The notes under the pieces: generated by a model
Told to the model about the DNA's origin: nothing
The model's input: the letters and a program-made list of their open reading frames with translations, nothing else
Databases searched by the model: none
Shown: piece after piece, positions 44,926 to 54,164 of the stretch
Layout: every line of letters starts with the position of its first letter
How positions within the stretch are numbered: position 1 is the stretch's first letter
Program-made: the position numbers and the translations under genes
Assembly: GCA_021496925.1 (NCBI GenBank)
Contig: CP053915.1
Location: 3,747,501 to 3,811,500 of the forward strand
Direction of reading: 5' to 3'
Source of the DNA: Acidovorax sp. YS12
GTDB taxonomy: Bacteria > Pseudomonadota > Gammaproteobacteria > Burkholderiales > Burkholderiaceae_C
DNA length: 64,000 bases

Positions 44926-45663
44926 ATGAGCCAAGACCTTTCCCTGCACAAGCGCCGCCGCACGCCCTCGCGCGGCGAGCTCGACGGCATTCCCTGGCTG
45001 GGCCTGCTCGAGGCCGAGGCGCGCGAGCGCGCGGTGGCCACGCTGGTCGTCGGCGACGCCAAGGCGGGCGACTACGTGTGCCGCGTCGGCCGCCCTGTGA
45101 CCTACTGGTTCGGCCTGGTGGACGGCCTGCTCAAGATGAGCGCCGACAACGCCCAGGGCGGCACCATGACCTTCACCGGCGTGCCCCCGGGCGGCTGGTT
45201 CGGCGAGGGCACGGCGGTGAAGCGCGAGCCCTACCGCTACAACATCCAGGCGCTGCGCAGGAGCGTGGTGGCGGGGCTGCCGATCGACACCTTCCACTGG
45301 CTGCTCGACCACTCGATCCCGTTCAACCGCTTCGTCATGAACCAGCTCAACGAGCGCCTGGGCCAGTTCATCGCGGCGCGCGAGATCGACCGCCTGGGCA
45401 GCCCCGACGTGCGCGTGGCGCGCAGCCTGGCGGCGCTGTTCAACCCGGTGCTCTACCCCGGCGTGGGCCAGGTGCTGCGCATCACGCAGCAGGAGCTGGC
45501 CTACCTCGTGGGCCTGTCGCGCCAGCGCGTGAACGAGGCGCTGGCGGCGCTGCAGGCGCAGGGGCTGATCCGCGTCGAATACGGCGGCCTGCGCGTGCTC
45601 GACATCGATGCGCTGCGCACGCTGGTGTGGGCGCCGCCGGCCGAGTTGCTATCCAAACACTAG
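44926..45663 (+). CDS. Crp/Fnr-family transcriptional regulator
   Basis: A 245-residue regulator: cyclic-nucleotide-like effector domain (about 20-140, FGLVDGLLKMSADNAQGG and GGWFGEGTA) and a C-terminal winged helix with QQELAYLVGLSRQRVNEAL (about 188-206). No Fnr-type cysteines for an iron-sulfur cluster are visible in the N terminus, so redox sensing by a cluster is unlikely; the ligand is unknown. The final codons LLSKH and the TAG stop fall inside a family-1 repeat, meaning the C terminus was redefined by the repeat. Divergent from the periplasmic binding protein gene, a likely target. Confidence 0.9.
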   Translation: MSQDLSLHKRRRTPSRGELDGIPWLGLLEAEARERAVATLVVGDAKAGDYVCRVGRPVTYWFGLVDGLLKMSADNAQGGTMTFTGVPPGGWFGEGTAVKREPYRYNIQALRRSVVAGLPIDTFHWLLDHSIPFNRFVMNQLNERLGQFIAAREIDRLGSPDVRVARSLAALFNPVLYPGVGQVLRITQQELAYLVGLSRQRVNEALAALQAQGLIRVEYGGLRVLDIDALRTLVWAPPAELLSKH

Positions 45664-45702
45664 CTGCTCGCGCTTTCCTGGCAAGGGCTGGAGCCTGTTT
45701 TG
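45646..45702. repeat. Family-1 repeat, copy j, overlapping a stop codon
   Basis: TTGCTATCCAAACACTAGCT, GCTCGCGCTTTCCTGGCAAG, GGCTGGAGCCTGTTTTG. It begins 18 bases before the stop of the Crp/Fnr regulator gene and provides its TAG (45661-45663). Confidence 0.75.
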
Positions 45703-45783
45703 GCCCGAAGCCGCGCCGTGCAGCACGGCCCGCTTGCGCGCGCCATGCCACACTGGGCCTCCCTTCCTGTTCTGGAGCACCCC

Positions 45784-47043
45784 ATGGCCACACCTCCCGC
45801 GTCCCGGCCGGACAAGACCGCGCGCACCGCATTGCGGCAGCTGCGCGCCAGCGACCTGCGCGGCGCGGCGCGCCTGGCCACCCAGGCCACGGCCGGCGTG
45901 GCGCGCATCGCCGAGGGCGTGCACCAGTCGGTGCTCGGCACTATGGGCCTGCCCGGCGCAGCCGAGGCGGGCCGCACGCGCGGGCTCACCGGCATGGTCT
46001 ACCGCAGCATCGAGGGCGTGACGCGCCTGGTCGATGCCGGGCTGCAGGCCGCGCTGCTGCGGCTCGAACCCTTCCTGGAGCGCGCCACGGGCGGCCCGGA
46101 CGCCGCGCCGCCCGCCGAGCGCGAGGCCGTGCTGTCGGCCCTCAACGGCGTGATGGGCGACCGCCTGGCCGCCGACGGCAACCCGCTGGCCGTGCCGATG
46201 GAACTGCGCCAGCAGGGCCGCGCGCTCGACCTGGCGGCGCTGCAGGCCTCGGGCGCGGCCACCGGCAAGGTGCTGCTGCTGGTGCACGGCCTGTGCATGA
46301 ACGACCTGCAATGGCAGCGCGCGGGCCACGACCATGGCGCGCACCTGGCCCGGGCGCTGGGCTATACCCCGGTCTACGTGCGCTACAACACCGGCCTGCA
46401 TACCTCGCTCAACGGGCGCGAGCTGGCCGGCCATATCGAGGCGCTGCTGGCCGCCTGGCCCGTGCCGGTGCAGGAGTTCAGCGTGCTCGTGCACAGCATG
46501 GGCGGGCTGGTGGCGCGCAGCGCCTGCCGCTACGGCGCCGAGGCCGGCCACCGCTGGCCGGCGCAGCTGCGCCGCATCGTCTTCCTGGGCACGCCGCACC
46601 ATGGCGCGCCGCTGGAGCGCGCGGGCCATTGGGTGGACGTGCTGCTGGGCAGCACGCCGTACAGCCGCCCGTTCGCGCGCCTGGGCCAGTTGCGCAGCGC
46701 GGGCATCACCGACCTGCGCTATGGCCACGTGCTCGACGCCGACTGGCAGGGCCGCGACCGCTTCCGCCGCAGCCCCGACCGGCGCACCCCCGTGCCGCTG
46801 CCCGCCGGGGTGGAATGCTTCACCGTGGCCGCCACGCTGGCGGCGCGCCGCTGCCCGCTGGCCGAGCGCCTGCTGGGCGACGGGCTGGTGCCCCTGCACA
46901 GCGCCCTGGGCATGCATGACGACCCGGCGCGTGGCCTGGCGTTTGCGCGCACGCGCCGGTACGTGGTGCACCAGGCCGGGCACATGGATCTGCTCAGCCA
47001 TGCCGGCGTGGCCCGGCAGCTGACCCAATGGCTGGCCGAATAG
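45784..47043 (+). CDS. Alpha/beta hydrolase (lipase/PGAP1-like)
   Basis: A 419-residue hydrolase. The oxyanion strand LLLVHGLCMND is near residue 163, the nucleophile elbow VHSMGG (catalytic Ser about 238) follows, and LGTPHHGAPLE near 273 is typical of PGAP1/triacylglycerol-lipase-like proteins. The C-terminal VVHQAGHMDLLSHAGV supplies the likely catalytic His. The first 80 residues are a charged helical region unlike the core. No signal peptide is obvious, so it is probably cytoplasmic. ATG 45784 starts MATPPASRPD; the longer frame runs back into repeat j. The substrate is unknown. Confidence 0.85.
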   Translation: MATPPASRPDKTARTALRQLRASDLRGAARLATQATAGVARIAEGVHQSVLGTMGLPGAAEAGRTRGLTGMVYRSIEGVTRLVDAGLQAALLRLEPFLERATGGPDAAPPAEREAVLSALNGVMGDRLAADGNPLAVPMELRQQGRALDLAALQASGAATGKVLLLVHGLCMNDLQWQRAGHDHGAHLARALGYTPVYVRYNTGLHTSLNGRELAGHIEALLAAWPVPVQEFSVLVHSMGGLVARSACRYGAEAGHRWPAQLRRIVFLGTPHHGAPLERAGHWVDVLLGSTPYSRPFARLGQLRSAGITDLRYGHVLDADWQGRDRFRRSPDRRTPVPLPAGVECFTVAATLAARRCPLAERLLGDGLVPLHSALGMHDDPARGLAFARTRRYVVHQAGHMDLLSHAGVARQLTQWLAE

Positions 47044-47049
47044 GAATAC

Positions 47050-47105
47050 AAGCAAAAAGTCGCTCCAGCCCTTGCTAGGCAAGCGCTAGCAGCTCTCATT
47101 TTTGA
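47050..47105. repeat. Family-1 repeat, copy k
   Basis: AGCAAAAAGTCGCTCCAGCC, CTTGCTAGGCAAGCGCTAGC, AGCTCTCATTTTTGA. It lies between the hydrolase and htpG, ahead of the heat-shock promoter. Confidence 0.8.
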
Positions 47106-47122
47106 TGTTGCTGTGCCATGGG

Positions 47123-47149
47123 TTGAAACCTGCGCGTCCGCCCCTACAT
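47123..47149 (+). promoter_or_regulatory. Sigma-32 heat-shock promoter of htpG
   Basis: -35 element GTTGAAA with TTGAAA at 47123-47128, a 12-base spacer, then CCCCTACAT at 47141-47149, a close match to the sigma-32 consensus CTTGAAA...CCCCATNT. Transcription would start about 55 bases before the htpG ATG. Confidence 0.7.
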
Positions 47150-47213
47150 GCACGCTTGCAGGCGCTTAACCGCGCCGCCGTTTTTTGAACCGCATCCGTC
47201 CCGTAAAACCTCT

Positions 47214-49175
47214 ATGAGCAAGCAAACCCATTCCTTCCAGGCCGAAGTCGCGCAACTGTTGCACCTGGTCACGCATTCGCTGTACTCCAACCCCGAGATC
47301 TTCCTGCGCGAGCTGGTCTCCAACGCCTCCGACGCCTGCGACAAGCTGCGCTTCGAGGCGCTGAACGACGCCGGGCTGTACGAGGACGCGCCGAACCTCG
47401 AAGTGCGCGTGGCGTTCGACAAGGAGGCCAGGACGCTCACCATCACCGACAACGGCATCGGCATGAGCACGCAGGAGGCCATCGACCACCTGGGCACCAT
47501 CGCCAAGAGCGGCACCAAGGACTTCATGGGCAAGCTCTCGGGCGACCAGAAGGCGTCGGCTTCCGAGCAAGGCCAGCTCATCGGCCAGTTCGGCGTGGGC
47601 TTCTACTCGGGCTTCATCGTGGCCGACAGGATCACCGTCGAGTCGCGCCGCGCCGGCATGAAGGCCGAGGAGGGCGTGCGCTGGATCAGCGGCGGTACGG
47701 GCGACTTCGAGGTCGAGTCCATCACGCGCGCTGCGCGCGGCACCAGCGTCATCCTGCACCTGCGCGACGACGCCGAGGAGTTCCTCAACGCCTGGAAGCT
47801 CAAGCAGGTCATCGGCAAGTACTCCGACCACATCAGCCTGCCCATCCTCATGGAAAAAGAGGAATGGAAGGAGAGCGAGAAGGAGGGCGAGCCCGGCGCC
47901 ATGGCCAAGACCGGCGAGTGGGAGACCGTCAACAAGGCCAGCGCGCTGTGGACGCGGCCGAAGAAGGACATCACCGACGAGCAGTACCAGGATTTCTACA
48001 AGGCCATCAGCCACGACTACGAGAACCCGCTGACCTGGAGCCACAACCGCGTCGAGGGCAACACCGAGTACACGCAGCTGCTGTACATCCCGGCCAAGGC
48101 GCCGTTCGACCTGTACCAGCGCGACAAGCACGCCGGCATCAAGCTCTACGTCAAGCGCGTGTTCATCATGGACGATGCCGAGTCGCTGATGCCCAGCTAC
48201 CTGCGCTTCGTCAAGGGCGTGATCGACTCGGCCGACCTGCCGCTGAACGTGAGCCGCGAGCTGCTGCAGGAAAGCCGCGACGTGCGCCTGATCCGCGACG
48301 GCTCGGTCAAGCGCGTGCTCTCCATGCTCGAAGACCTGGCCAAGCACGACCGGCACGAAGCCGGCGCCGAAGCCGACGGCGTCACCGACGTGGTGGACGC
48401 CGACGACAAGGCCAAGGAAGGCAAGTACACGCAGTTCTACGCCGAGTTCGGCGCCGTGCTCAAGGAAGGCCTGGGCGAGGACTTCGGCAACCGCGAGCGC
48501 ATCGCCAAGCTGCTGCGCTTCGCCTCCACCAGCGCCGACACGCCGAGCGTGTCCTTCGCCGACTACAAGGCGCGCATGAAGGAAGGGCAGGAAGCCATCT
48601 ACTACATCACCGCCGACACGCTGGCGGCGGCCAAGAACAGCCCGCAGCTCGAAGTCTTCAAGAAGAAGGGCATCGAGGTGCTGCTCATGACCGACCGCGT
48701 GGACGAGTGGGCGCTGAACTACCTGCAGGACTTCGACGGCACGCCGCTGCAGTCCGTGGCCAAGGGCGCGGTGGACCTGGGCAAGCTGCAGGACGAGGCC
48801 GAGAAGAAGGCCGCCGAGGAGGCCGCCGAAGCCTTCAAGCCCGTGCTGGCCCAGCTCAAGGAAGCCCTCAAGGACAAGGCCGAGGACGTGCGCGCCACCA
48901 CGCGCCTGGTCGATTCGCCCGCCTGCCTCGTGGTGCAGGACGGCGGCATGAGCAACCAGCTCGCGCGCCTGCTCAAGCAGGCCGGCCAGAAGGCCCCCGA
49001 CGCCAAGCCCGTGCTGGAAGTGAACCCCGAGCACGCGCTGGTGAAGAAGCTCGACGGCAGCGTGCACTTCCACGACCTGGCGCACATCCTGTTCGACCAG
49101 GCCCTGCTGGCCGAAGGCGGCCTGCCCGAAGACCCGGCGGCCTACGTCAAGCGCGTGAACGCGCTGCTGGCCTGA
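47214..49175 (+). CDS. htpG: Molecular chaperone HtpG (Hsp90)
   Basis: A 653-residue cytoplasmic ATP-dependent chaperone. The GHKL ATPase fold has NPEIFLRELVSNASDACDKL near residue 26, DNGIGM near 82 and GQFGVGFYSGF near 127. The middle domain has LPLNVSRELLQES near 343, and the C-terminal dimerisation domain follows. ATG 47214 gives the standard N terminus SKQTHSFQAEVAQLLHLV. Preceded by a sigma-32 promoter and ended by a repeat-derived terminator. Slightly longer than E. coli HtpG (624). Confidence 0.98.
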   Translation: MSKQTHSFQAEVAQLLHLVTHSLYSNPEIFLRELVSNASDACDKLRFEALNDAGLYEDAPNLEVRVAFDKEARTLTITDNGIGMSTQEAIDHLGTIAKSGTKDFMGKLSGDQKASASEQGQLIGQFGVGFYSGFIVADRITVESRRAGMKAEEGVRWISGGTGDFEVESITRAARGTSVILHLRDDAEEFLNAWKLKQVIGKYSDHISLPILMEKEEWKESEKEGEPGAMAKTGEWETVNKASALWTRPKKDITDEQYQDFYKAISHDYENPLTWSHNRVEGNTEYTQLLYIPAKAPFDLYQRDKHAGIKLYVKRVFIMDDAESLMPSYLRFVKGVIDSADLPLNVSRELLQESRDVRLIRDGSVKRVLSMLEDLAKHDRHEAGAEADGVTDVVDADDKAKEGKYTQFYAEFGAVLKEGLGEDFGNRERIAKLLRFASTSADTPSVSFADYKARMKEGQEAIYYITADTLAAAKNSPQLEVFKKKGIEVLLMTDRVDEWALNYLQDFDGTPLQSVAKGAVDLGKLQDEAEKKAAEEAAEAFKPVLAQLKEALKDKAEDVRATTRLVDSPACLVVQDGGMSNQLARLLKQAGQKAPDAKPVLEVNPEHALVKKLDGSVHFHDLAHILFDQALLAEGGLPEDPAAYVKRVNALLA

Positions 49176-49218
49176 TCTTCCGCTGGCACAGGAGGCGTCC
49201 GCGCGCGGCGCGCTGATT

Positions 49219-49275
49219 GCTCCTGAATGAATAGCGCCCAGCGCTTGCTTGGCAAGCGCTGGGCGCTTCTTTTGG
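49219..49275 (+). terminator. Family-1 repeat, copy l, acting as htpG terminator
   Basis: A perfect 16-bp stem, AGCGCCCAGCGCTTGC (49233-49248) and its complement (49252-49267), with loop TTG, followed by TCTTTT. It is the dispersed palindrome in its most regular form and has the structure of an intrinsic terminator 58 bases after the htpG stop. Confidence 0.75.
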
Positions 49276-49417
49276 GGCCGATGGCTGGGCGCGCCGCATC
49301 TGGTATGCCCCATCGGGCAGCATCTGCTGCTGTTTCTGCGCGGGTGTCCGCGCCATAGTGCGGGGCAGGCGACCGGGGCCCGCAGTGGTGCGGTCCGGTG
49401 CCGGTTACGAGGCCCAC

Positions 49418-50857
<1,440 letters not shown>

Positions 50858-50974
50858 GGGGGACGGCGTTCAGAACGTGAACCAATGGGATGGACGCCCC
50901 TACCCTAAACGGCATCAAAGTGCCAAAGTGGAGACGTCAGTTCTCTTCCACTTCAACGAGCAGGAGCGTCCACC

Positions 50975-52012
50975 ATGAAGGTTACAACCATTGGCATCGA
51001 TCTGGCCAAGAATGTGTTTCAAGTCCACGGCGTTGATGAACACGGTCGGGCAGTGTTCAACAAGCCGCTCAAGCGCAACCAGATAGCGGCATTCTTTGCC
51101 AACCTACCCGCCTGTCTGATCGGCATGGAAGCTTGCGCCAGCGCCCATCACTGGGCACGCAAGCTCCAGGGCATGGGCCACACCGTGCGCCTGATGGCCC
51201 CGCAGTTCGTCAAGCCCTACGTCAAGACCAACAAGAGTGATGCCGCCGATGCTGCTGCCATCTGCGAAGCTGTTACCCGCCCGAGCATGCGTTTCGTGCC
51301 CGTCAAGAACATCGAGCAGCAAAGCGTACTGGCCCTGCACCGGGTGCGACAGGGGTTTGTCCTGGCCCGCACCGCGCAAGCCAATCAAATCCGGGGCCTG
51401 CTCGCCGAGTTTGGGCTGGTCATTCCACAGGGCATCGGCCACATCCACCAGCGGGTGCCAGAGCTCATCGAGGATGCTTCCAATGAACTGCTCGGCATGT
51501 TCCGCCAGCTCATGAACAAGCTGCTGGAGCACCTCAAGGAGCTTGACCGCCAGGTTCAGGAACTGGAAGCGCAAATCGTCGCCTGGCACCGCCAAAGCGA
51601 TTTGAGCCGCAGGCTCGAACAGATACCCGGCATTGGCCCCGTGACGGCTTGCGCATTGGTCGCTTCGTTGGGCGATGCCAGGCACTTCAAGGATGGTCGA
51701 CAAGTGGCTGCCTGGCTGGGCCTTGTGCCACGCCAGCACTCCAGCGGGGGCAAGCAAAACTTGCTGGGCATCAGCAAGCGGGGCGACACCTATTTGCGAA
51801 CCTTGCTGATTCACGGTGCACGCTCGGTGATCTACCACACGCAGAACAAAGCATCCGACAGTGCGCAATGCCGCTGGGTCAATGGCGTGCTACAGCGGCG
51901 CAACAAGAACGTGGCAGCGGTGGCGCTGGCCAACAAGAATGCACGCATCGTGTGGGCCTTGCTCGCGCATGACAGAAGTTACGAGTCAGGCTACACACGG
52001 CAAGCAGCCTGA
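50975..52012 (+). CDS. IS110/IS1111-family transposase
   Basis: A 345-residue DEDD-type recombinase. The N-terminal RuvC-like domain has GIDLAKNVFQVHG (Asp at 9), the Glu in IGMEACASAHHW near 48, and NKSDAADAAAI near 90 (two Asp). After a coiled-coil-like middle (LEHLKELDRQVQELEAQIV) comes the C-terminal Tnp20 domain (IPGIGPVTACALVASLGDA near 211) with the catalytic Ser in RQHSSGGKQ near 252. AGGAG precedes the ATG by 11 bases. Full length and uninterrupted, so the element may be active. Known members use an element-encoded guide RNA to choose donor and target. Confidence 0.93.
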   Translation: MKVTTIGIDLAKNVFQVHGVDEHGRAVFNKPLKRNQIAAFFANLPACLIGMEACASAHHWARKLQGMGHTVRLMAPQFVKPYVKTNKSDAADAAAICEAVTRPSMRFVPVKNIEQQSVLALHRVRQGFVLARTAQANQIRGLLAEFGLVIPQGIGHIHQRVPELIEDASNELLGMFRQLMNKLLEHLKELDRQVQELEAQIVAWHRQSDLSRRLEQIPGIGPVTACALVASLGDARHFKDGRQVAAWLGLVPRQHSSGGKQNLLGISKRGDTYLRTLLIHGARSVIYHTQNKASDSAQCRWVNGVLQRRNKNVAAVALANKNARIVWALLAHDRSYESGYTRQAA

Positions 52013-52275
52013 GCAGCCACAGCGCCGCTACGGCAGGAACAACGACGACAGGGAGCAAAACCACCGATTGCTCAAGCAATCATGAAGTGATGGCAAGACA
52101 GGTCAGACCGTGGTGGATGCAATCCGATGAGAACGTAGCACTTCGAGTGCGCTGAACCGATAGGAAATCCGCCAGCGAATCCCATCAGGGACCGTGGCTC
52201 ATGCCACATCAAGTCCGGATATACGGGTGCAATCTTTACCTACTTGACAGCACTGCATGAGGGCTTGGCTTATTC
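52013..52275 (+). ncRNA. Probable guide RNA region (bridge/seek RNA) of the IS1111 element
   Basis: About 260 noncoding bases lie between the transposase stop and the right inverted repeat. In IS1111-group elements the noncoding guide RNA is encoded in this 3' end, unlike IS110 proper where it is on the left (established knowledge for the family). The segment has short inverted stretches (for example GATTGCTCAAGCAATC at 52065-52080 and TGGCTCATGCCA at 52195-52206). It also contains TGAACCG (52153-52159), equal to the joined flanks of the element. The exact RNA ends are unknown. Confidence 0.5.
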
Positions 52276-52294
52276 GGGGCGTCCATATACGTTC

Positions 52295-52936
52295 TCAGGC
52301 CGCGCCGTCTTCCGCCTCCAGGCTCTTGACCAGCACCGCCGCCTGCGTGCGGCTGTAGCAGGCGAGCTTCTTCAGGATCGCCGTGACGTGCACCTTGACG
52401 GTGTTCTCCGCCAGCCCCAGCTCGGCCGCGATCTGCTTGTTGAGCAGCCCGTCGGCCAGGCACAGCAGCACGCGGAACTGCTGCGGCGTAAGCTGCGCCA
52501 GGCGCGCGGCCAGCTCGGCGTCGGCCTCGGAGCGCTCGGCCGCCATGGGCGGAAACCAGCTGCCGCCGTCAAGCACCGTGGCGATGGCCTCGCCCATGGC
52601 CTCGGCCGGGGCCGACTTGGGGATGAACCCGGCCGCGCCGAACTGCTGGGCGCGGCGGATGACGCGCGGATGGTCGTTCGACGAGATCACCACCACCGGC
52701 AGCTCGGGGTACTCGCCGCGCACGTGCAGCAGCGCCGAGAAGCCGCGCGTGCCGGGCATGCTCAGGTCCAGCAGCACCAGCTCCACCTCGGGGTGCTCCT
52801 GCAGCGCCGTACCCAGCGTGGCAGCGCTGGCGGCCTCCAGCGTGCGGAACTGCGGCAGGCGCTCGCGCAGCACGTGCAGCACGGCAGCGCGGAACAGGGG
52901 GTGGTCATCGGCGACCAGCAGCGTGGGCTCGGACAT
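52295..52936 (-). CDS. LuxR/NarL-family response regulator (orphan)
   Basis: A 213-residue two-component regulator: receiver domain (Asp10, Asp11, phospho-acceptor Asp57 in LVLLDLSMPG, Lys in FIPKSA near 107) followed by a LuxR-type helix-turn-helix (about 148-205, LNKQIAAELGLAENTVKVHV). No sensor kinase is next to it, so the partner is unknown; the IS1111 element separates it from ccoG. The start ATG 52936 lies 30 bases from the LysR gene stop on the same strand. Confidence 0.92.
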   Translation of the reverse strand: MSEPTLLVADDHPLFRAAVLHVLRERLPQFRTLEAASAATLGTALQEHPEVELVLLDLSMPGTRGFSALLHVRGEYPELPVVVISSNDHPRVIRRAQQFGAAGFIPKSAPAEAMGEAIATVLDGGSWFPPMAAERSEADAELAARLAQLTPQQFRVLLCLADGLLNKQIAAELGLAENTVKVHVTAILKKLACYSRTQAAVLVKSLEAEDGAA

Positions 52937-52966
52937 GGCACGCAGTCTGCCATGCCCGGCATGTTC

Positions 52967-53917
52967 TCAGGCGGGCGACACGGGCATGGGCGCGCCGCTG
53001 CGGCGCCAGAAGGCGGGCTCGGCGTAGTGGCGCTTGAGGAACTCGATCCACAGGCGCACGCGCAGCGGCATGTGCTTGCGCTGCGGAAAAACGACGAAGA
53101 TGCCGTTGGGCGGCGCGGCGAACTCCTCCAGCACCGGCACCAGCAGCCCGGCGGCGATTTCCGACTCCACCTCCCAGGTGCTGCGCCAGGCGATGCCCCA
53201 GCCGCCCAGGCACCAGTCGTGCAGCACCTGGCCGTCGGAGCAGTCGAGCGGCCCACCCGGCTTCAGGTACACCACTTCGGTGCCACCGCCATCGACCGGC
53301 ATGCGGAACGCCCAGCCGCGCGTCTGCGAGGCCTCGCTCGACAGCGTGAGGCAGGTGTGCTGCACCAGCTCGCCGGGGTGGCGCGGCGTGCCGTGGCGCT
53401 GCAGGTAGCCGGGGGTGGCCACGCACAGGCGCCGGTTGTCGGCGATGCGCACGCTCACCAGCGCGGAGTCGGGCAGGTCGCCCACGCGCACGGCGCAGTC
53501 GAAACCCTCGCCCGCCAGATCGACCACGCGGTCGCTGAGGTTCAGCGAAATGGTCACGTCGGGGTGCAGCTCGTGGAACAGCGGCACCAGCGGCGCCACG
53601 TGGCGCCGCCCGAAGCCCGCCGGCGCGGTGATGCGCAGGTGGCCCGTGGCCTTCACGCCCCCGGCCGAGACGCTGGCCTCGGCGTTGGCCACGTCGGCCA
53701 GCAGGCGCTGGCAGTCCTCCAGGAAGGCGCTGCCCTCGTGCGTGAGCGTGATGCGGCGCGTGGTGCGCACCAGCAGCTTGACGCCCAGGCGCTCCTCCAG
53801 CGCATCGAGGCGCCGCCCCATGATGGCGGGTGCCACGCCCTCCACCTTGGCCGCCGCCGTGAGACTGCCGCGCGTTGCCACCGAGACGAAAGACTCGAAC
53901 GCCTTGAGTTTGTCCAT
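52967..53917 (-). CDS. LysR-family transcriptional regulator
   Basis: A 316-residue regulator with an N-terminal winged helix (about 2-60; MDKLKAFESFVSVATRGSLT, then AAAKVEGVAPAIMGRRLDAL) and a periplasmic-binding-like effector domain (about 88-300, GHLRITAPAGFGRRHVAPLV). ATG 53917 has the usual LysR start; the longer frame is noncoding. It is divergent from glcB across 247 bases, so control of malate synthase by a glyoxylate-related ligand is likely but inferred. Confidence 0.92.
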   Translation of the reverse strand: MDKLKAFESFVSVATRGSLTAAAKVEGVAPAIMGRRLDALEERLGVKLLVRTTRRITLTHEGSAFLEDCQRLLADVANAEASVSAGGVKATGHLRITAPAGFGRRHVAPLVPLFHELHPDVTISLNLSDRVVDLAGEGFDCAVRVGDLPDSALVSVRIADNRRLCVATPGYLQRHGTPRHPGELVQHTCLTLSSEASQTRGWAFRMPVDGGGTEVVYLKPGGPLDCSDGQVLHDWCLGGWGIAWRSTWEVESEIAAGLLVPVLEEFAAPPNGIFVVFPQRKHMPLRVRLWIEFLKRHYAEPAFWRRSGAPMPVSPA

Positions 53918-54164
53918 GGCGTGAATTATGTGTGCGGAAGTAAAGAATAATCCAGCTTTGCGCCTGATTACCGCACCATCGCGCAGTACTTCGCCCCGTG
54001 CCCTGGGGCTGAAAGGGATTAATGACTTTTCCGTAATGGATAAGTGTTGTTTCCCCATCTTAATGTTCGCGCCGGTATCCAATACAGTCACGCCATGGAA
54101 TCGCCAGCGGTGCCCCCGGGCGCCGCGGCCCCCCCCTTCATCAACTCCGAGTGAAAGCAAGACC
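53918..54164. promoter_or_regulatory. Divergent LysR-glcB intergenic region
   Basis: This 247-base gap is AT-richer than the genes. It probably holds the glcB promoter and the LysR site; T-N11-A patterns are too common to choose one. The stretch 54015-54065 (GGGATTAATGACTTTTCC to CATCTTAATG) is the most AT-rich part and a reasonable place for the glcB promoter. No small gene is credible here. Confidence 0.4.

Larger units (their letters stand above)
50883..52289. mobile_element. IS110-family element, IS1111 group, apparently intact
   Basis: It carries one transposase, with subterminal inverted repeats ATGGACGCCCC (50890-50900) and GGGGCGTCCAT (52276-52286), 11 of 11 matched. The IS1111 group has such repeats about 7 bp from the left and 3 bp from the right end, which sets the limits given here. 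Length is about 1.4 kb. No target duplication is seen, as expected. The base composition is clearly lower in G+C than the neighbours, indicating acquisition. It sits between ccoG and the response regulator without breaking either gene; the right boundary is 6 bases from the regulator stop codon. Confidence 0.85.

Noticed and set aside
52013..52245. Small protein in the 3' end of the IS element
   Set aside because: Short open frames there run into the transposase in other frames, lack ribosome sites, and this region is expected to be noncoding in IS1111 elements.
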